Shown here: piece by piece, positions 1-8,661 of the stretch
How positions within the stretch are numbered: position 1 is the first letter of the stretch
Layout: each line of letters begins with the position of its first letter
Assembly: GCF_900249755.1 (NCBI RefSeq)
Contig: NZ_LT976853.1
Location: 614,207-678,206 of the forward strand
Source of the DNA: Cupriavidus taiwanensis
GTDB lineage: Bacteria > Pseudomonadota > Gammaproteobacteria > Burkholderiales > Burkholderiaceae
DNA length: 64,000 nucleotides
Reading direction: 5' to 3'
The notes under the pieces: model-generated
Seen by the model: the letters and a program-made list of their open reading frames with translations, nothing else
The model's database searches: none
Told to the model about the DNA's origin: nothing
Program-made: the position numbers and the translations under genes

Positions 1-585
1 TCCGAGGTGATGTTCTTCGCCGCGTTCTTCGGCGCGCTGTTCTATGCCCGCGCCATCGCCATGCCGTGGCTGGGCGACCTGAACAACAAGATCCTGTGGC
101 CCGACTTTGCCGCGGTATGGCCCAACACCGGCCCGGCCGGCGTGGTGGAAAACTTCCAGACCATGGGTCCGTGGCCGATCCCGACCATCAACACCGCGCT
201 GCTGCTGATGTCGGGCGTGACGCTGACCTGGGCGCACCACGCGCTGCTGGCCGGCAAGCGCAACCAGCTGATCCAGGGCCTGGCGCTGACCATCCTGCTG
301 GGCGCGATCTTCATGGGCTTCCAGGTCTACGAGTACATGCACGCCTACGCGGACCTGAACCTGAAGCTGAGCTCGGGCATCTACGGCTCGACCTTCTTCC
401 TGCTGACCGGCTTCCACGGCTTCCACGTGACCATGGGCGCGATCATGCTGGCAGTGGTGCTGATCCGCGTGCTGAAGGGCCACTTCACGCCCGAGCACCA
501 CTTCGCCTTCGAAGGCGCGGCCTGGTACTGGCACTTCGTTGACGTGGTGTGGCTGTTCCTCTACATCGTGGTGTACTGGCTGTAA
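1..585 (+). CDS. ctaE: cytochrome c oxidase subunit III, 5' end outside window
   Basis: Subunit III of the aa3-type cytochrome c oxidase, an inner-membrane protein that stabilises the catalytic core. The frame is open from base 1, so the start lies upstream of the window; 194 residues are visible, against roughly 280 for the family. Visible segments are hydrophobic helices, the family stretch FHGFHVTMG and the typical C-terminus WHFVDVVWLFLYIVVYWL. The downstream genes for oxidase maturation (SURF1, Sco, heme A and heme O synthase) fit a ctaC-ctaD-ctaG-ctaE operon whose first part lies to the left. It ends at a strong hairpin terminator. Confidence 0.97.
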   Translation, partial: SEVMFFAAFFGALFYARAIAMPWLGDLNNKILWPDFAAVWPNTGPAGVVENFQTMGPWPIPTINTALLLMSGVTLTWAHHALLAGKRNQLIQGLALTILLGAIFMGFQVYEYMHAYADLNLKLSSGIYGSTFFLLTGFHGFHVTMGAIMLAVVLIRVLKGHFTPEHHFAFEGAAWYWHFVDVVWLFLYIVVYWL

Positions 586-641
586 ATCCGGCTGCCGTAC
601 CGGCCGGCGGCTTCCCGGACTCCGGGGCCGCCGGCGCCAAC

Positions 642-693
642 GCAAAAGAGAAACGCCGCAGGGGCCTGGCCAGCTGCGGCGTTTCTCTTTTGC
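642..693. terminator. bidirectional terminator between ctaE and DUF2909 gene
   Basis: A perfect 19-bp inverted repeat (642-660 and 675-693) with a 14-nt loop. Each arm begins or ends with AAAAGAG/CTCTTTT, so the transcript carries a U-rich 3' side in either direction. It sits between two convergent genes and would stop both. Confidence 0.85.
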
Positions 694-727
694 GAGCCCG
701 GGGTGGGGCCGCCCGCGGTGCGCTGAT

Positions 728-937
728 TCAGGGCGCCATGCGGATGCCGGTGCTGTGGATCCAGCCCATCCAGCTCGAGAACAGGATGAACAGGAACAGC
801 GCCACCGAGAAGCCCACGCGCAGCATCAGCGAGCGCATCATGTTGGGCGTCTTGCCGCGGTCGCGCATCATGAAGAACAAGGCCGAGGCCAGGCTGGCGA
901 TGATCAGGATGAAGGCGATGATGATGACAAAGCGCAT
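728..937 (-). CDS. DUF2909 family twin-transmembrane protein
   Basis: A 69-residue protein with two hydrophobic helices (about residues 3-23 and 40-62) joined by a short charged loop, RDRGKTPNMMRS. This matches the small DUF2909 membrane proteins found beside cytochrome oxidase genes in betaproteobacteria; the biochemical role is unknown. The location between ctaE and SURF1 suggests a part in oxidase assembly, which is inference from position only. It is divergent from the SURF1 gene and convergent with ctaE. Confidence 0.85.
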   Translation of the reverse strand: MRFVIIIAFILIIASLASALFFMMRDRGKTPNMMRSLMLRVGFSVALFLFILFSSWMGWIHSTGIRMAP

Positions 938-1042
938 GGTGGGGCGGGGGTGCGGGGGGATTGGGTGCCGGGGCAGGCGCGGCGCGACGTGCGGCGCACA
1001 AGCCCATTATCGCACCGGGTCGCGCTTCGCAGTGCCGGGGCG

Positions 1043-1798
1043 ATGAACTGGCGCCGCTTCGCCAGTCCGTTGCCGCTGGCTGCTGCACTGGTCGTGATCG
1101 CGGTGACCTGTGCGCTCGGCAACTGGCAGCTCAACCGCGCGCACGAGAAGGAAGCGCGCGCCGCGCGGCTGCAGGCGCTCGCAACACAGCCGCCGGTGGT
1201 GCTCGGCACGGCGCCGCTGTCACAGGCAGTGACCGAGCGCGCGGTGCGCGTGACCGGGCGCTTCGACGCAGCGCGCACCGTATTGCTGGATAATCGCCCC
1301 CACGGCACCGGCGGGCGCAGCGGCGACAGCCGCGCGGGTTTCCTGGTGGTGACGCCGCTGCTGATCGGCCCTGTGCCGGGTGAGGCCGGCGCCATGCGCG
1401 CGGTGCTGGTGCTACGCGGCTGGCTGCCGCGCGATGCGCAGGACCGTACCCGGATCGCGCCGTTCCCGACGCCCGCGGGCGAGGTCACCATTTCGGGCAC
1501 GGCACTGGCCGGCGTGCCGCGGGTCTATAGCCTGGGCCAGGAAGCGGCCGGCAGCAGGATCCGCCAGAATCTCGAGATCGCGCCCTATGCCGCCGAAACC
1601 GGCCTGGCCCTGCATCCGCTGGTGATCGAGCAGCACAGCGATACCGGCGACGGCCTGGCGCGCGACTGGCCGCCTGCCGACCTGGGTGCCGAGCGCCACT
1701 ATGGCTATGCCTTCCAGTGGTTCGGGCTGGCCGCGCTGACGGTGGTGCTGCTGTTCGTGCTGGGCTGGCGCCGCGCGCGGCGGCTGGCCGCACCGTGA
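1043..1798 (+). CDS. SURF1 family cytochrome oxidase biogenesis protein
   Basis: A 251-residue inner-membrane protein of the SURF1/Shy1 family, which helps insert heme A into subunit I of cytochrome oxidase. The ATG at 1043 gives the family layout: an N-terminal helix (about residues 8-27) followed by GNWQLNRAHEK, a periplasmic domain, and a C-terminal helix after HYGYAFQWFGL. The frame stays open upstream, but those residues do not resemble SURF1, so the longer start was rejected. It is first in a rightward run of oxidase-maturation genes ending at 5308. Confidence 0.93.
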   Translation: MNWRRFASPLPLAAALVVIAVTCALGNWQLNRAHEKEARAARLQALATQPPVVLGTAPLSQAVTERAVRVTGRFDAARTVLLDNRPHGTGGRSGDSRAGFLVVTPLLIGPVPGEAGAMRAVLVLRGWLPRDAQDRTRIAPFPTPAGEVTISGTALAGVPRVYSLGQEAAGSRIRQNLEIAPYAAETGLALHPLVIEQHSDTGDGLARDWPPADLGAERHYGYAFQWFGLAALTVVLLFVLGWRRARRLAAP

Positions 1799-1871
1799 CC
1801 GATTGAATTGACCGCTTATGCGCCCCGCACGGGCGCATGGGCTCGCCGAAGACAAAGGACTGACGTACTCC

Positions 1872-2522
1872 ATGGCACAGCAAGACTCCGCCCCGGCCGC
1901 CGCGGCCTCGCCGCCGGACCCCCGCATCGACGCACGCACGCGCCGTGGCCGCCTGCAGATGCTGATGCTGCTGCTGGTGTGCGCGTCGCCGGTGATCGCC
2001 TCTTATTTCACCTACTACGTGATCAAGCCGCGCGGCGGCGCCACCAACTACGGCACGCTGGTCGACCCGCAGCGGCCGATGCCGCCGGTGCGCGTCACCG
2101 ACGAGCAGGGCCAGGCCGTGCCGCTGGAGCAGTTCCGCGGCAAGTGGCTGCTGGTCAGCGCCGACCCGTCCGCCTGTGACGAGGCTTGCGCGAAGAAGCT
2201 GTTCACCATCCGCCAGATCCGCGCGGGGCAGGGGCAGGACCGGCTGCGCATCGTGCCGGTATGGCTGGTTACCGACGACGGCAAGATCGACGAGCGCCTG
2301 GCCGCCGCCTACAACGAGCCCTACGCCGGCGTGCGCTTCCTGCGCATCGACCGCCAGGCCGCGCAGCAGTGGCTGCCGGCCGAGCCGGGCAAGCGCGCCG
2401 AGGACACGCTGTTCCTGGTCGACCCGCTGGGCAATCTGATGATGCGTTTCCCGCAGGACCCGGACCCGAAGAAGATGAGCGGCGACCTGAAGAAGCTGCT
2501 CAAGGTCTCGCGCATCGGTTGA
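1872..2522 (+). CDS. membrane-anchored Sco-like thioredoxin-fold protein
   Basis: A 216-residue protein with one N-terminal membrane helix (about residues 30-51) and a periplasmic thioredoxin-like domain. C102 and C106 form a CxxxC motif (CDEAC), as in SCO1/SenC proteins. I find no histidine anywhere in this protein, so the third copper ligand of true Sco proteins is missing. A thiol-reductase role in oxidase assembly is more likely than copper delivery. The ATG at 1872 lies just before a plausible N-terminus; an in-frame ATG at 1818 would add 18 residues. It is followed after 8 bp by ctaA. Confidence 0.85.
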   Translation: MAQQDSAPAAAASPPDPRIDARTRRGRLQMLMLLLVCASPVIASYFTYYVIKPRGGATNYGTLVDPQRPMPPVRVTDEQGQAVPLEQFRGKWLLVSADPSACDEACAKKLFTIRQIRAGQGQDRLRIVPVWLVTDDGKIDERLAAAYNEPYAGVRFLRIDRQAAQQWLPAEPGKRAEDTLFLVDPLGNLMMRFPQDPDPKKMSGDLKKLLKVSRIG

Positions 2523-2530
2523 GGGGAGGC

Positions 2531-3634
2531 ATGCTGCTGCAACTGGCCATCATCGGCATCCTGATCGCGCTGTTCCCGCTGTCCTACGTGATGGTGAAGG
2601 GCGACCGCAACAAGTACCGCAAGCTTGCCTGGATCACGGCGTTCCTGACGCTGGACCTGATCATGTTCGGCAGCTTCACGCGGCTGACCGACTCCGGGCT
2701 GGGCTGCCCCGACTGGCCCGGCTGCTACGGGCATTCCAACCCGCATGCCGCGATGGAGCCGATCCGCGCGGCCGAGACCGCCATGCCCAGCGGCCCGGTG
2801 ACGCTGGCCAAGGCCTGGATCGAGATGATCCACCGCTACTTCGCCATGGCCGTGGGCGTGCTGATCATCACGCTGATGGTGCTGGCGTGGGTCAAGCGGC
2901 GCGAGCTGAAGCAGTCGCCGTGGTTCGCCACCGGCGTGCTGCTGCTGGTATGCGTGCAGGGCGCCTTCGGCGCCTTCACCGTGACCCTGAAGCTGCAGCC
3001 GATCATCGTGGTCACGCACCTGATGCTGGGCATGGCGCTGCTGGCGGTGCTGATCCAGCTGGGCTCGCGCAACGACCCGCCGCACCCGGTCGCGCCGCAG
3101 GCGGCGCGGCTGCGCTGGCCGGTGCGCATCGGCCTGCTGCTGCTGGTGATCCAGATCTTCCTGGGCGGCTGGGTCAGCACCAACTACGCGGTGCTGGCCT
3201 GCACCGACTTCCCGCTGTGCAATGGCCAGCTGGTGCCGGAGATGGACTTCCGCCACGGCTTTACGCTGTGGCGCCAGCTGGGCATGACCGCGGACGGCGA
3301 CTACATCCCGCACGCGGCGCTGGTGGCGATCCACTGGGTGCATCGCGGCTTCGCCGTCATCGTGCTGGGCTACCTGGCATGGTTCGGCCTGCGCGCGCGC
3401 CGGCTGGAAGGGCTCAGCCGCGCGGCCAACTGGCTGCTGGCGGCGCTGGTGCTGCAACTGGCCACCGGGATGTCGAATATCGTGTTCGACTGGCCGCTGG
3501 TGGCGGCGGTCGCGCATAACGGCGGCGCGGCGGTGCTGCTGCTGCTGCTGGTCCGTCTCCACTACAATATCGGGCTGACGACCCGGGCCGCCGGCGCCCC
3601 CAGTGCCGTGCCGAATGCCGCCCGCGCCACATGA
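2531..3634 (+). CDS. ctaA: heme A synthase (COX15/CtaA)
   Basis: A polytopic inner-membrane protein of 367 residues that oxidises the C8 methyl of heme O to give heme A for cytochrome oxidase. About eight helices are visible. Four histidines sit in the family contexts [27 protein letters not shown] and VAHNGGAAV and would bind the two hemes. GAGGGGAGGC stands directly before the ATG at 2531 as a strong ribosome binding site. Its stop overlaps the ctaB start (ATGA at 3631), so the two heme-modifying enzymes are translationally coupled. Confidence 0.96.
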   Translation: MLLQLAIIGILIALFPLSYVMVKGDRNKYRKLAWITAFLTLDLIMFGSFTRLTDSGLGCPDWPGCYGHSNPHAAMEPIRAAETAMPSGPVTLAKAWIEMIHRYFAMAVGVLIITLMVLAWVKRRELKQSPWFATGVLLLVCVQGAFGAFTVTLKLQPIIVVTHLMLGMALLAVLIQLGSRNDPPHPVAPQAARLRWPVRIGLLLLVIQIFLGGWVSTNYAVLACTDFPLCNGQLVPEMDFRHGFTLWRQLGMTADGDYIPHAALVAIHWVHRGFAVIVLGYLAWFGLRARRLEGLSRAANWLLAALVLQLATGMSNIVFDWPLVAAVAHNGGAAVLLLLLVRLHYNIGLTTRAAGAPSAVPNAARAT

Positions 3635-4575
3635 AAGACAAGACCCCTTCCGTGGTTACCGCTACCCACCCCCATTCCCTGGGCAAGTTGAGCCGCCTGC
3701 GGCACCTGGCCCGGCAATACGCCGCCCTGACCAAGCCGCGCGTGACGCAGCTGGCCGTGTTCTGCGCCATCATCGGCATGTTTCTCGCCACGCCCGGCAT
3801 GGTGCCGTGGCCGGTGCTGATCGGCGGCGCCGCCGGCATCTGGCTGCTGGCCGGCGCGGCCTTTGCCATCAATTGCCTGGTCGAGCAGAAGATCGACGCG
3901 CTGATGCGCCGCACCGCGTGGCGCCCGTCCGCCACCGGCGAGATCACCACGCGCCAGACCCTGGTGTTCTCCGCCATCCTGGGCGGCGCGGGAATGTGGC
4001 TGCTGCACGTCTACGCCAACGACCTGACCATGTGGCTGACCTTCGCCACCTTCCTGGGCTACGCGGTGGTCTACACCATCCTGCTCAAGCCGGCGACGCC
4101 GCAGAACATCGTCATCGGCGGCTTGTCCGGGGCGATGCCGCCGGCGCTGGGCTGGGCCGCGGTGGCGGGCGAGGTGCCGGCCGAGGCCTGGTTCCTGGTG
4201 CTGATCATCTTCACCTGGACCCCGCCGCACTTCTGGGCGCTGGCGCTGTACCGCCGCGCCGACTACGCCAAGTCCGGGCTGCCGATGCTGCCGGTCACGC
4301 ACGGCGAGCGCTACACGCTGCTGCATATCCTGCTGTACACGCTGGTCATGATCGCGGCGACGCTGCTGCCCTTCGTCTACGGCATGAGCGGCTACATCTA
4401 CCTGGCGGCCGCGCTGGCGCTGGGCGCGGGCTTCCTGGCCTATGCCTGGAAGCTGTACCGCAACTATTCGGACGAACTGGCGCAGCGCACCTTCCGCTTC
4501 TCGATCCTGTACCTGTCGCTGCTGTTCGCCGCGCTGCTGGTCGACCATTACTTCAAGTTCGTGCCGCAGGTCTGA
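3631..4575 (+). CDS. ctaB: protoheme IX farnesyltransferase (heme O synthase)
   Basis: A 314-residue UbiA-family prenyltransferase that attaches farnesyl to protoheme IX, giving the heme O used by the CtaA product encoded just before it. The prenyl-diphosphate-binding region reads [19 protein letters not shown] (about residues 84-102), typical of CtaB, and the second loop [20 protein letters not shown] is also diagnostic. The protein has about nine helices. The start overlaps the ctaA stop by four bases. Confidence 0.97.
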   Translation: MKDKTPSVVTATHPHSLGKLSRLRHLARQYAALTKPRVTQLAVFCAIIGMFLATPGMVPWPVLIGGAAGIWLLAGAAFAINCLVEQKIDALMRRTAWRPSATGEITTRQTLVFSAILGGAGMWLLHVYANDLTMWLTFATFLGYAVVYTILLKPATPQNIVIGGLSGAMPPALGWAAVAGEVPAEAWFLVLIIFTWTPPHFWALALYRRADYAKSGLPMLPVTHGERYTLLHILLYTLVMIAATLLPFVYGMSGYIYLAAALALGAGFLAYAWKLYRNYSDELAQRTFRFSILYLSLLFAALLVDHYFKFVPQV

Positions 4576-4687
4576 CCTGCGCCGGCGCGCGCCCCGGCTG
4601 CGGCATCTTGCCGCGCCGGCGCGAGCGCAGCGGCAGGATCGGCGATACTGCATGCTGTTTCCTTCCCATCCCTGACCCGTCCCCCGC

Positions 4688-5308
4688 ATGCCACGCCTAA
4701 GCTCCGCCTCCGGCCTGTTCGCCGCTTTCCGCCGCTTTGCCCTGCTGGCCGCGCTCGCGCTGGCCGTGGCCGCCTGCGGGCAGCAGAAGGCGTCGTTCCG
4801 CAATGTCGATATCACTGGCGCCGCCGACTTCGGCAAGGACTTCTCGCTGACCGACCACACCGGCAAGGTGCGCACCCTGGCCGACTACAAGGGCAAGGCC
4901 GTGGTGATGTTCTTCGGCTACACCCATTGCCCGGATGTCTGCCCCACCACCATGGCCGAACTGAAGGCGGTGATGGAAAAGCTGGGGCCGGATGCGGACC
5001 GCGTGCAGGTGCTGTTCGTCACGGTCGATCCGGAGCGCGACACGCAGGCGCTGCTGGCGCAGTACGTGCCGGCCTTCGATCCGCGCTTCGTCGGGCTGCG
5101 CCCGGCCGACGACGCCGCGCTGCAGAAGCTGGCCAAGGACTTCAAGGTGTTCTACGCCAAGGTGCCGGGCAGCTCACCCAACAACTACACGGTCGATCAC
5201 TCGGCCGGCAGCTATGTGTTCGATGCGCAGGGCAAGCTGCGGCTGTTTATCCGCCACGGCCAGGGTCCGGAACCCATCGCGCATGACCTGAAACAGCTGC
5301 TGTCGTGA
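4688..5308 (+). CDS. Sco/SenC copper chaperone for cytochrome oxidase
   Basis: A 206-residue Sco1/SenC-type protein that delivers copper to, or reduces the thiols of, the CuA site of subunit II. The N-terminus has a hydrophobic segment ending in AVAAC, a likely lipobox, so the protein may be a lipoprotein facing the periplasm. C81 and C85 (CPDVC) and H171 (VDHSAG) give the full Cys-Cys-His copper site, unlike the Sco-like protein at 1872-2522. It is last in the maturation run and ends before a perfect hairpin terminator. Confidence 0.93.
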   Translation: MPRLSSASGLFAAFRRFALLAALALAVAACGQQKASFRNVDITGAADFGKDFSLTDHTGKVRTLADYKGKAVVMFFGYTHCPDVCPTTMAELKAVMEKLGPDADRVQVLFVTVDPERDTQALLAQYVPAFDPRFVGLRPADDAALQKLAKDFKVFYAKVPGSSPNNYTVDHSAGSYVFDAQGKLRLFIRHGQGPEPIAHDLKQLLS

Positions 5309-5365
5309 CTTGAACGGGCGGGAAGGGTGCGGCATAACGTCGCACCCTTCCCCTCGCGGGCAACA

Positions 5366-5394
5366 AAAAGGCCGGTCCAGTGGACCGGCCTTTT
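5366..5394. terminator. bidirectional terminator between sco and rpoH
   Basis: A perfect 14-bp inverted repeat: AAAAGGCCGGTCCA at 5366-5379 and its complement at 5381-5394. The 3' side is U-rich in both directions. It lies between the convergent sco and rpoH genes. Confidence 0.85.
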
Positions 5395-5413
5395 GCATGC
5401 CTGACGCTGCGGA

Positions 5414-6343
5414 TCAGGCGAAAGCCTGCAGCGCGCCCTTCATCTTCTTCATCGCCGCGGCCTCGATCTGGCGGATGCGCTCGGCCGACACGCCGAACTC
5501 GTCGGCCAGCTCATGCAGCGTGGCGCCGCCCGAGCCGTCGTCCTCGACGTTGAGCCAGCGCGCCTCGATGATGCGGCGGCTGCGGTCGTCGAGCTTGCCC
5601 AGCGCTTCTTCCAGCCCCTCGACCTGCATGCGGTCGTGGCGCTTGGCTTCCATCACGCGCGTGGGTTCGTTGTGGTTGTCGGCCAGGTAGGCGATGGGGG
5701 CGAATTCCTCTTCGCCGTCGTCGACCTGGCCTTCGAGCGCCAGGTCGCCGCCCGACAGGCGGGTTTCCATCTCCATCACTTCTTCGGGCTTGACGTTCAG
5801 CTCGCGCGCGACGGCCTCGACCTGCTCCGGCGTGAAGGTGTGCCCGCCCTGCTTGTGGCTGCGCAGGTTGAAGAACAGCTTGCGCTGGGCCTTGGTGGTG
5901 GCCACCTTGACCATGCGCCAGTTCTTCAGCACGTACTCATGGATTTCCGCCTTGATCCAGTGCATCGCGTACGACACCAGGCGCACGCCCTGGTCCGGAT
6001 CGAAGCGCTTCACCGCCTTCATCAGGCCGATATTGCCTTCCTGGATCAGGTCGGCGTGGGGCAGGCCGTAGCCCAGGTACTGGCGGGCGATCGACACCAC
6101 CAGGCGCAGGTGCGACATCACCAGGCGGCGCGCCGCTTCGACGGAATCGTGGTCGCGCAGCTCGCGCGCGAGGCGTTGCTCTTCCTCCGCGGTCAGCAGC
6201 GGAATGCGGTGGACAGCCTGGATATAGCTGTCGAGGTTGCCCACGGTCGCCGGAAAGGTCAGCGCAAAGCTGCCCGTGTTCCGGGGCACCGTCGGCAGAC
6301 GGCTGTTCGTCAGGGTTTGGTCGGCAGACAAGACTGCGTTCAC
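5414..6343 (-). CDS. rpoH: heat-shock sigma factor RpoH (sigma-32)
   Basis: A 309-residue group-3 sigma factor that directs RNA polymerase to heat-shock promoters. Region 2 is clear (DLIQEGNIGLMKAVKRFD, then VRLVSYAMHWIKAEI). The RpoH-specific box follows as QRKLFFNLR near residue 150, and the region 4 helix-turn-helix near the C-terminus reads LHELADEFGVSAERIRQIE. The gene stands alone. A perfect CIRCE element about 80 bp upstream of the start points to additional repression by HrcA. Confidence 0.97.
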   Translation of the reverse strand: MNAVLSADQTLTNSRLPTVPRNTGSFALTFPATVGNLDSYIQAVHRIPLLTAEEEQRLARELRDHDSVEAARRLVMSHLRLVVSIARQYLGYGLPHADLIQEGNIGLMKAVKRFDPDQGVRLVSYAMHWIKAEIHEYVLKNWRMVKVATTKAQRKLFFNLRSHKQGGHTFTPEQVEAVARELNVKPEEVMEMETRLSGGDLALEGQVDDGEEEFAPIAYLADNHNEPTRVMEAKRHDRMQVEGLEEALGKLDDRSRRIIEARWLNVEDDGSGGATLHELADEFGVSAERIRQIEAAAMKKMKGALQAFA

Positions 6344-6422
6344 TCAATGGCTCCTTTCGCGTCCGGCGGTTTGGTTGCCGGTGCACCGCGGCTCCCTGTG
6401 GAGACCGGCGGCACTGCAACAC

Positions 6423-6452
6423 ATCTTAGCACTCAGGCCGGGTGAGTGCTAA
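6423..6452 (-). promoter_or_regulatory. CIRCE operator (HrcA site) overlapping a putative rpoH promoter
   Basis: TTAGCACTC at 6426-6434, nine bases, then GAGTGCTAA at 6444-6452: an exact match to the CIRCE consensus TTAGCACTC-N9-GAGTGCTAA. Read leftward, TTAGCA (6452-6447) and TAAGAT (6428-6423), 18 bp apart, could be the -35 and -10 of rpoH, so HrcA would cover the promoter. The promoter reading is inference; the operator is a sequence match. In the rest of the 345-bp gap (6453-6688, in front of the pirin gene) I see nothing I can name. Confidence 0.88.
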
Positions 6453-6688
6453 TTCGAGTCCCGATGCCCTTGATAGTTCCCGGGTATGGCTTTATCTGTT
6501 CGGATAGCCAGGAAAGCTGCCAAGATACGACAACGACACCAGCGTCATCGCGCACTGGTAGTTAGAGCGCGCGTTGGTACCGGGGTTCTGCGCCCGATTG
6601 CAATGCTCTGTTCCAGCACCGGCTACACTCGACCGGCGGGCGGCGCACTGGCATGCTTGCGAGCCTCTCTTATTTCACCGGAGGAGTT

Positions 6689-7564
6689 ATGTCTGCTATC
6701 GAACACCTGCTCAAGCCGCATGTGCGCGATCTGGGCGACTTTACCGTGCGCCGGCTGCTGCCGGCCGCGGCCACCCAGACCGTCGGGCCGTTCATCTTCT
6801 TCGACCATATGGGCCCCGTGCAATTGCCGCCCGGGCAAGGCGCCGATGTGCGCCCGCATCCCCATATCGGGCTGGCCACGGTCACTTATCTGTTCGAGGG
6901 CGAGATCATCCACCGCGACAGCCTCGGCAGCGACCAGGCGATCCGTCCCGGCGACGTCAACTGGATGACCGCGGGCCACGGCATCGTGCACTCGGAGCGT
7001 TCGCCCGAGCACGTGCGGCCTGACGGCGCACGCCTGCATGGCATCCAGACCTGGGTGGCGCTGCCGCAGGCCCACGAGACCGCCGAGCCGTCGTTCTTCC
7101 ACCATCCGGCGGCCACGCTGCCGCGCATCGAGCGGCCCGGCGTGCGCATGGTGGTGATCGCCGGCGACGCGTTCGGCCAGACCTCGCCGGTCAAGGTCTT
7201 CAGCCGCACCCTGTATGTGGCGATCGAACTGGACGCGGGCGCCAGCGTGGAGATTCCCGCCGACCACGCCGAACGCGGCATCTATCCGGTCGACGGCGCG
7301 GTCTCGCTCGACGGCGAGCCGCTGCCGGCCGAGCACATGGTGGTGCTGACGCCGGGCCAGCCGGCGACGCTGACGGCCACGGCGCCGTCGCGGGTAATGC
7401 TGCTGGGCGGCGACCCGACCGACGGGCACCGCTTTATCTACTGGAATTTCGTTGCCAGCAGCAAGGTGGCGATCGAGGCGGCCGCCCAGCGCTGGGAGGA
7501 CGACCAGTTCCCGCACGTGCCGGGCGAGACCGAGCGCATTCCGCTGCCCCCGCGCAAGCCCTGA
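6689..7564 (+). CDS. pirin family protein
   Basis: A 291-residue bicupin of the pirin family, iron-binding proteins some of which oxidise quercetin or act as redox-sensitive regulators. The N-terminal cupin has the metal-ligand motifs HPHIGLAT and GHGIVHSE. The ATG at 6689 follows GGAGGAG at a good distance; the frame is open farther left, but those residues are not pirin-like. It is monocistronic and convergent with ybiB. The substrate cannot be told from sequence. Confidence 0.9.
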   Translation: MSAIEHLLKPHVRDLGDFTVRRLLPAAATQTVGPFIFFDHMGPVQLPPGQGADVRPHPHIGLATVTYLFEGEIIHRDSLGSDQAIRPGDVNWMTAGHGIVHSERSPEHVRPDGARLHGIQTWVALPQAHETAEPSFFHHPAATLPRIERPGVRMVVIAGDAFGQTSPVKVFSRTLYVAIELDAGASVEIPADHAERGIYPVDGAVSLDGEPLPAEHMVVLTPGQPATLTATAPSRVMLLGGDPTDGHRFIYWNFVASSKVAIEAAAQRWEDDQFPHVPGETERIPLPPRKP

Positions 7565-7583
7565 GCGTTGATCCGGGCCCGGC

Positions 7584-8576
7584 TCAGACCGGGCTGGCCC
7601 AGGTCACGCGCGTGCCCTGCCGCAGGCATTCGCGGATGGCCTCGACCTGGATGGTGATGGGCGCCGGCACCGGCACCGCGCCGTCCAGCACGCGCCGGAT
7701 CCAGGCCACGGTCAGGCCGGCATCGCTGCCCGGCGGCAGCTCCGGCACATCGCCGATCGTGCCCCCGGCCTGGCCCACCAGTGTCTGCTGGTGGCCTTCA
7801 TGCAGCCAGTCGATGCGGCTGGTGCGCCGCGCATCGGCCACCACTTCGCCCTCGGTGCCGCGTGCCAGCAGCACGTTGGCGGGTTCGTGCGAGAAGTAGT
7901 CGGTCAGCGTTTCGCGGTATTCGGGGTGGGTGTAGCTGTACAGCCGCAGGCCTTCGGCGGGTGAATGCTCGCCCACCGGCTGCAGCATCTTGGCCACCGT
8001 ATGCGACGAATTGCGCAGGCCGATCACGGTGCGCCGCTCCAGCAGCCGCGACAGTCCCGGCGACAGCACATCCACCGGCAGCACCGCCAGCGGGCCATCA
8101 CCATCGCTCTCGCGCAGCTTCGCCGAAGCTTCGGCGGTGCTTGCGCACAAGGGCACGCCCAGCGCCTCGAACAGCGCCATGCTGGTCACGCGGCCCTCGA
8201 ACACGCGCGTGCCGTGCACCAGCACGGGGATGCTTTCGCGGGCCAGCAGCAGCGCCAGCAGCGGCACCAGGTTGGGCTGCTTGCGCGCGCCGTTGTAGCT
8301 GGGAATCACCACCACCTGGCGGTCGGGGGGCGCCGGCAGCGGCTGGCAGTGCGCATGGGCGGCCTCGAGCATGCCGGCCAGCTCGTGCGGGGCCTCGCCC
8401 TTGATGCGATAGGCCATCAGGATGGCGCCCAGTTCCAGGTCAGAGACGCGGCCGGCCAGCATGGCGTCGAACAGGGCCTGCGCGTCCTCGCGCGGCAGCG
8501 CGCGCGCGCCGTTGACGCCGCGGCCGATCTCCTTGATATAGCGGGCGGCGGGAAATGGGGCGGCTGTCGTGGTCAT
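7584..8576 (-). CDS. ybiB: DNA-binding protein YbiB (TrpD2 family)
   Basis: A 330-residue homologue of YbiB, a protein with the fold of anthranilate phosphoribosyltransferase that binds nucleic acid instead of catalysing that reaction. The N-terminal helical domain (YIKEIGRGVNGARALPREDA) and the glycosyltransferase-3-like core (VVVIPSYNGARKQPNLVPLL) are recognisable. It lies 85 bp downstream of the nrt ATPase gene on the same strand and could be co-transcribed, though no functional link to nitrate is known to me. Confidence 0.85.
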   Translation of the reverse strand: MTTTAAPFPAARYIKEIGRGVNGARALPREDAQALFDAMLAGRVSDLELGAILMAYRIKGEAPHELAGMLEAAHAHCQPLPAPPDRQVVVIPSYNGARKQPNLVPLLALLLARESIPVLVHGTRVFEGRVTSMALFEALGVPLCASTAEASAKLRESDGDGPLAVLPVDVLSPGLSRLLERRTVIGLRNSSHTVAKMLQPVGEHSPAEGLRLYSYTHPEYRETLTDYFSHEPANVLLARGTEGEVVADARRTSRIDWLHEGHQQTLVGQAGGTIGDVPELPPGSDAGLTVAWIRRVLDGAVPVPAPITIQVEAIRECLRQGTRVTWASPV

Positions 8577-8661
8577 GGCGGCGTGGGGTAGTGTGTTCTG
8601 GGTTCATGATAGCGGAGCGCGGCGGCCGCGCCCATGGCCGACTGGCGCACCACTTGCGCCG

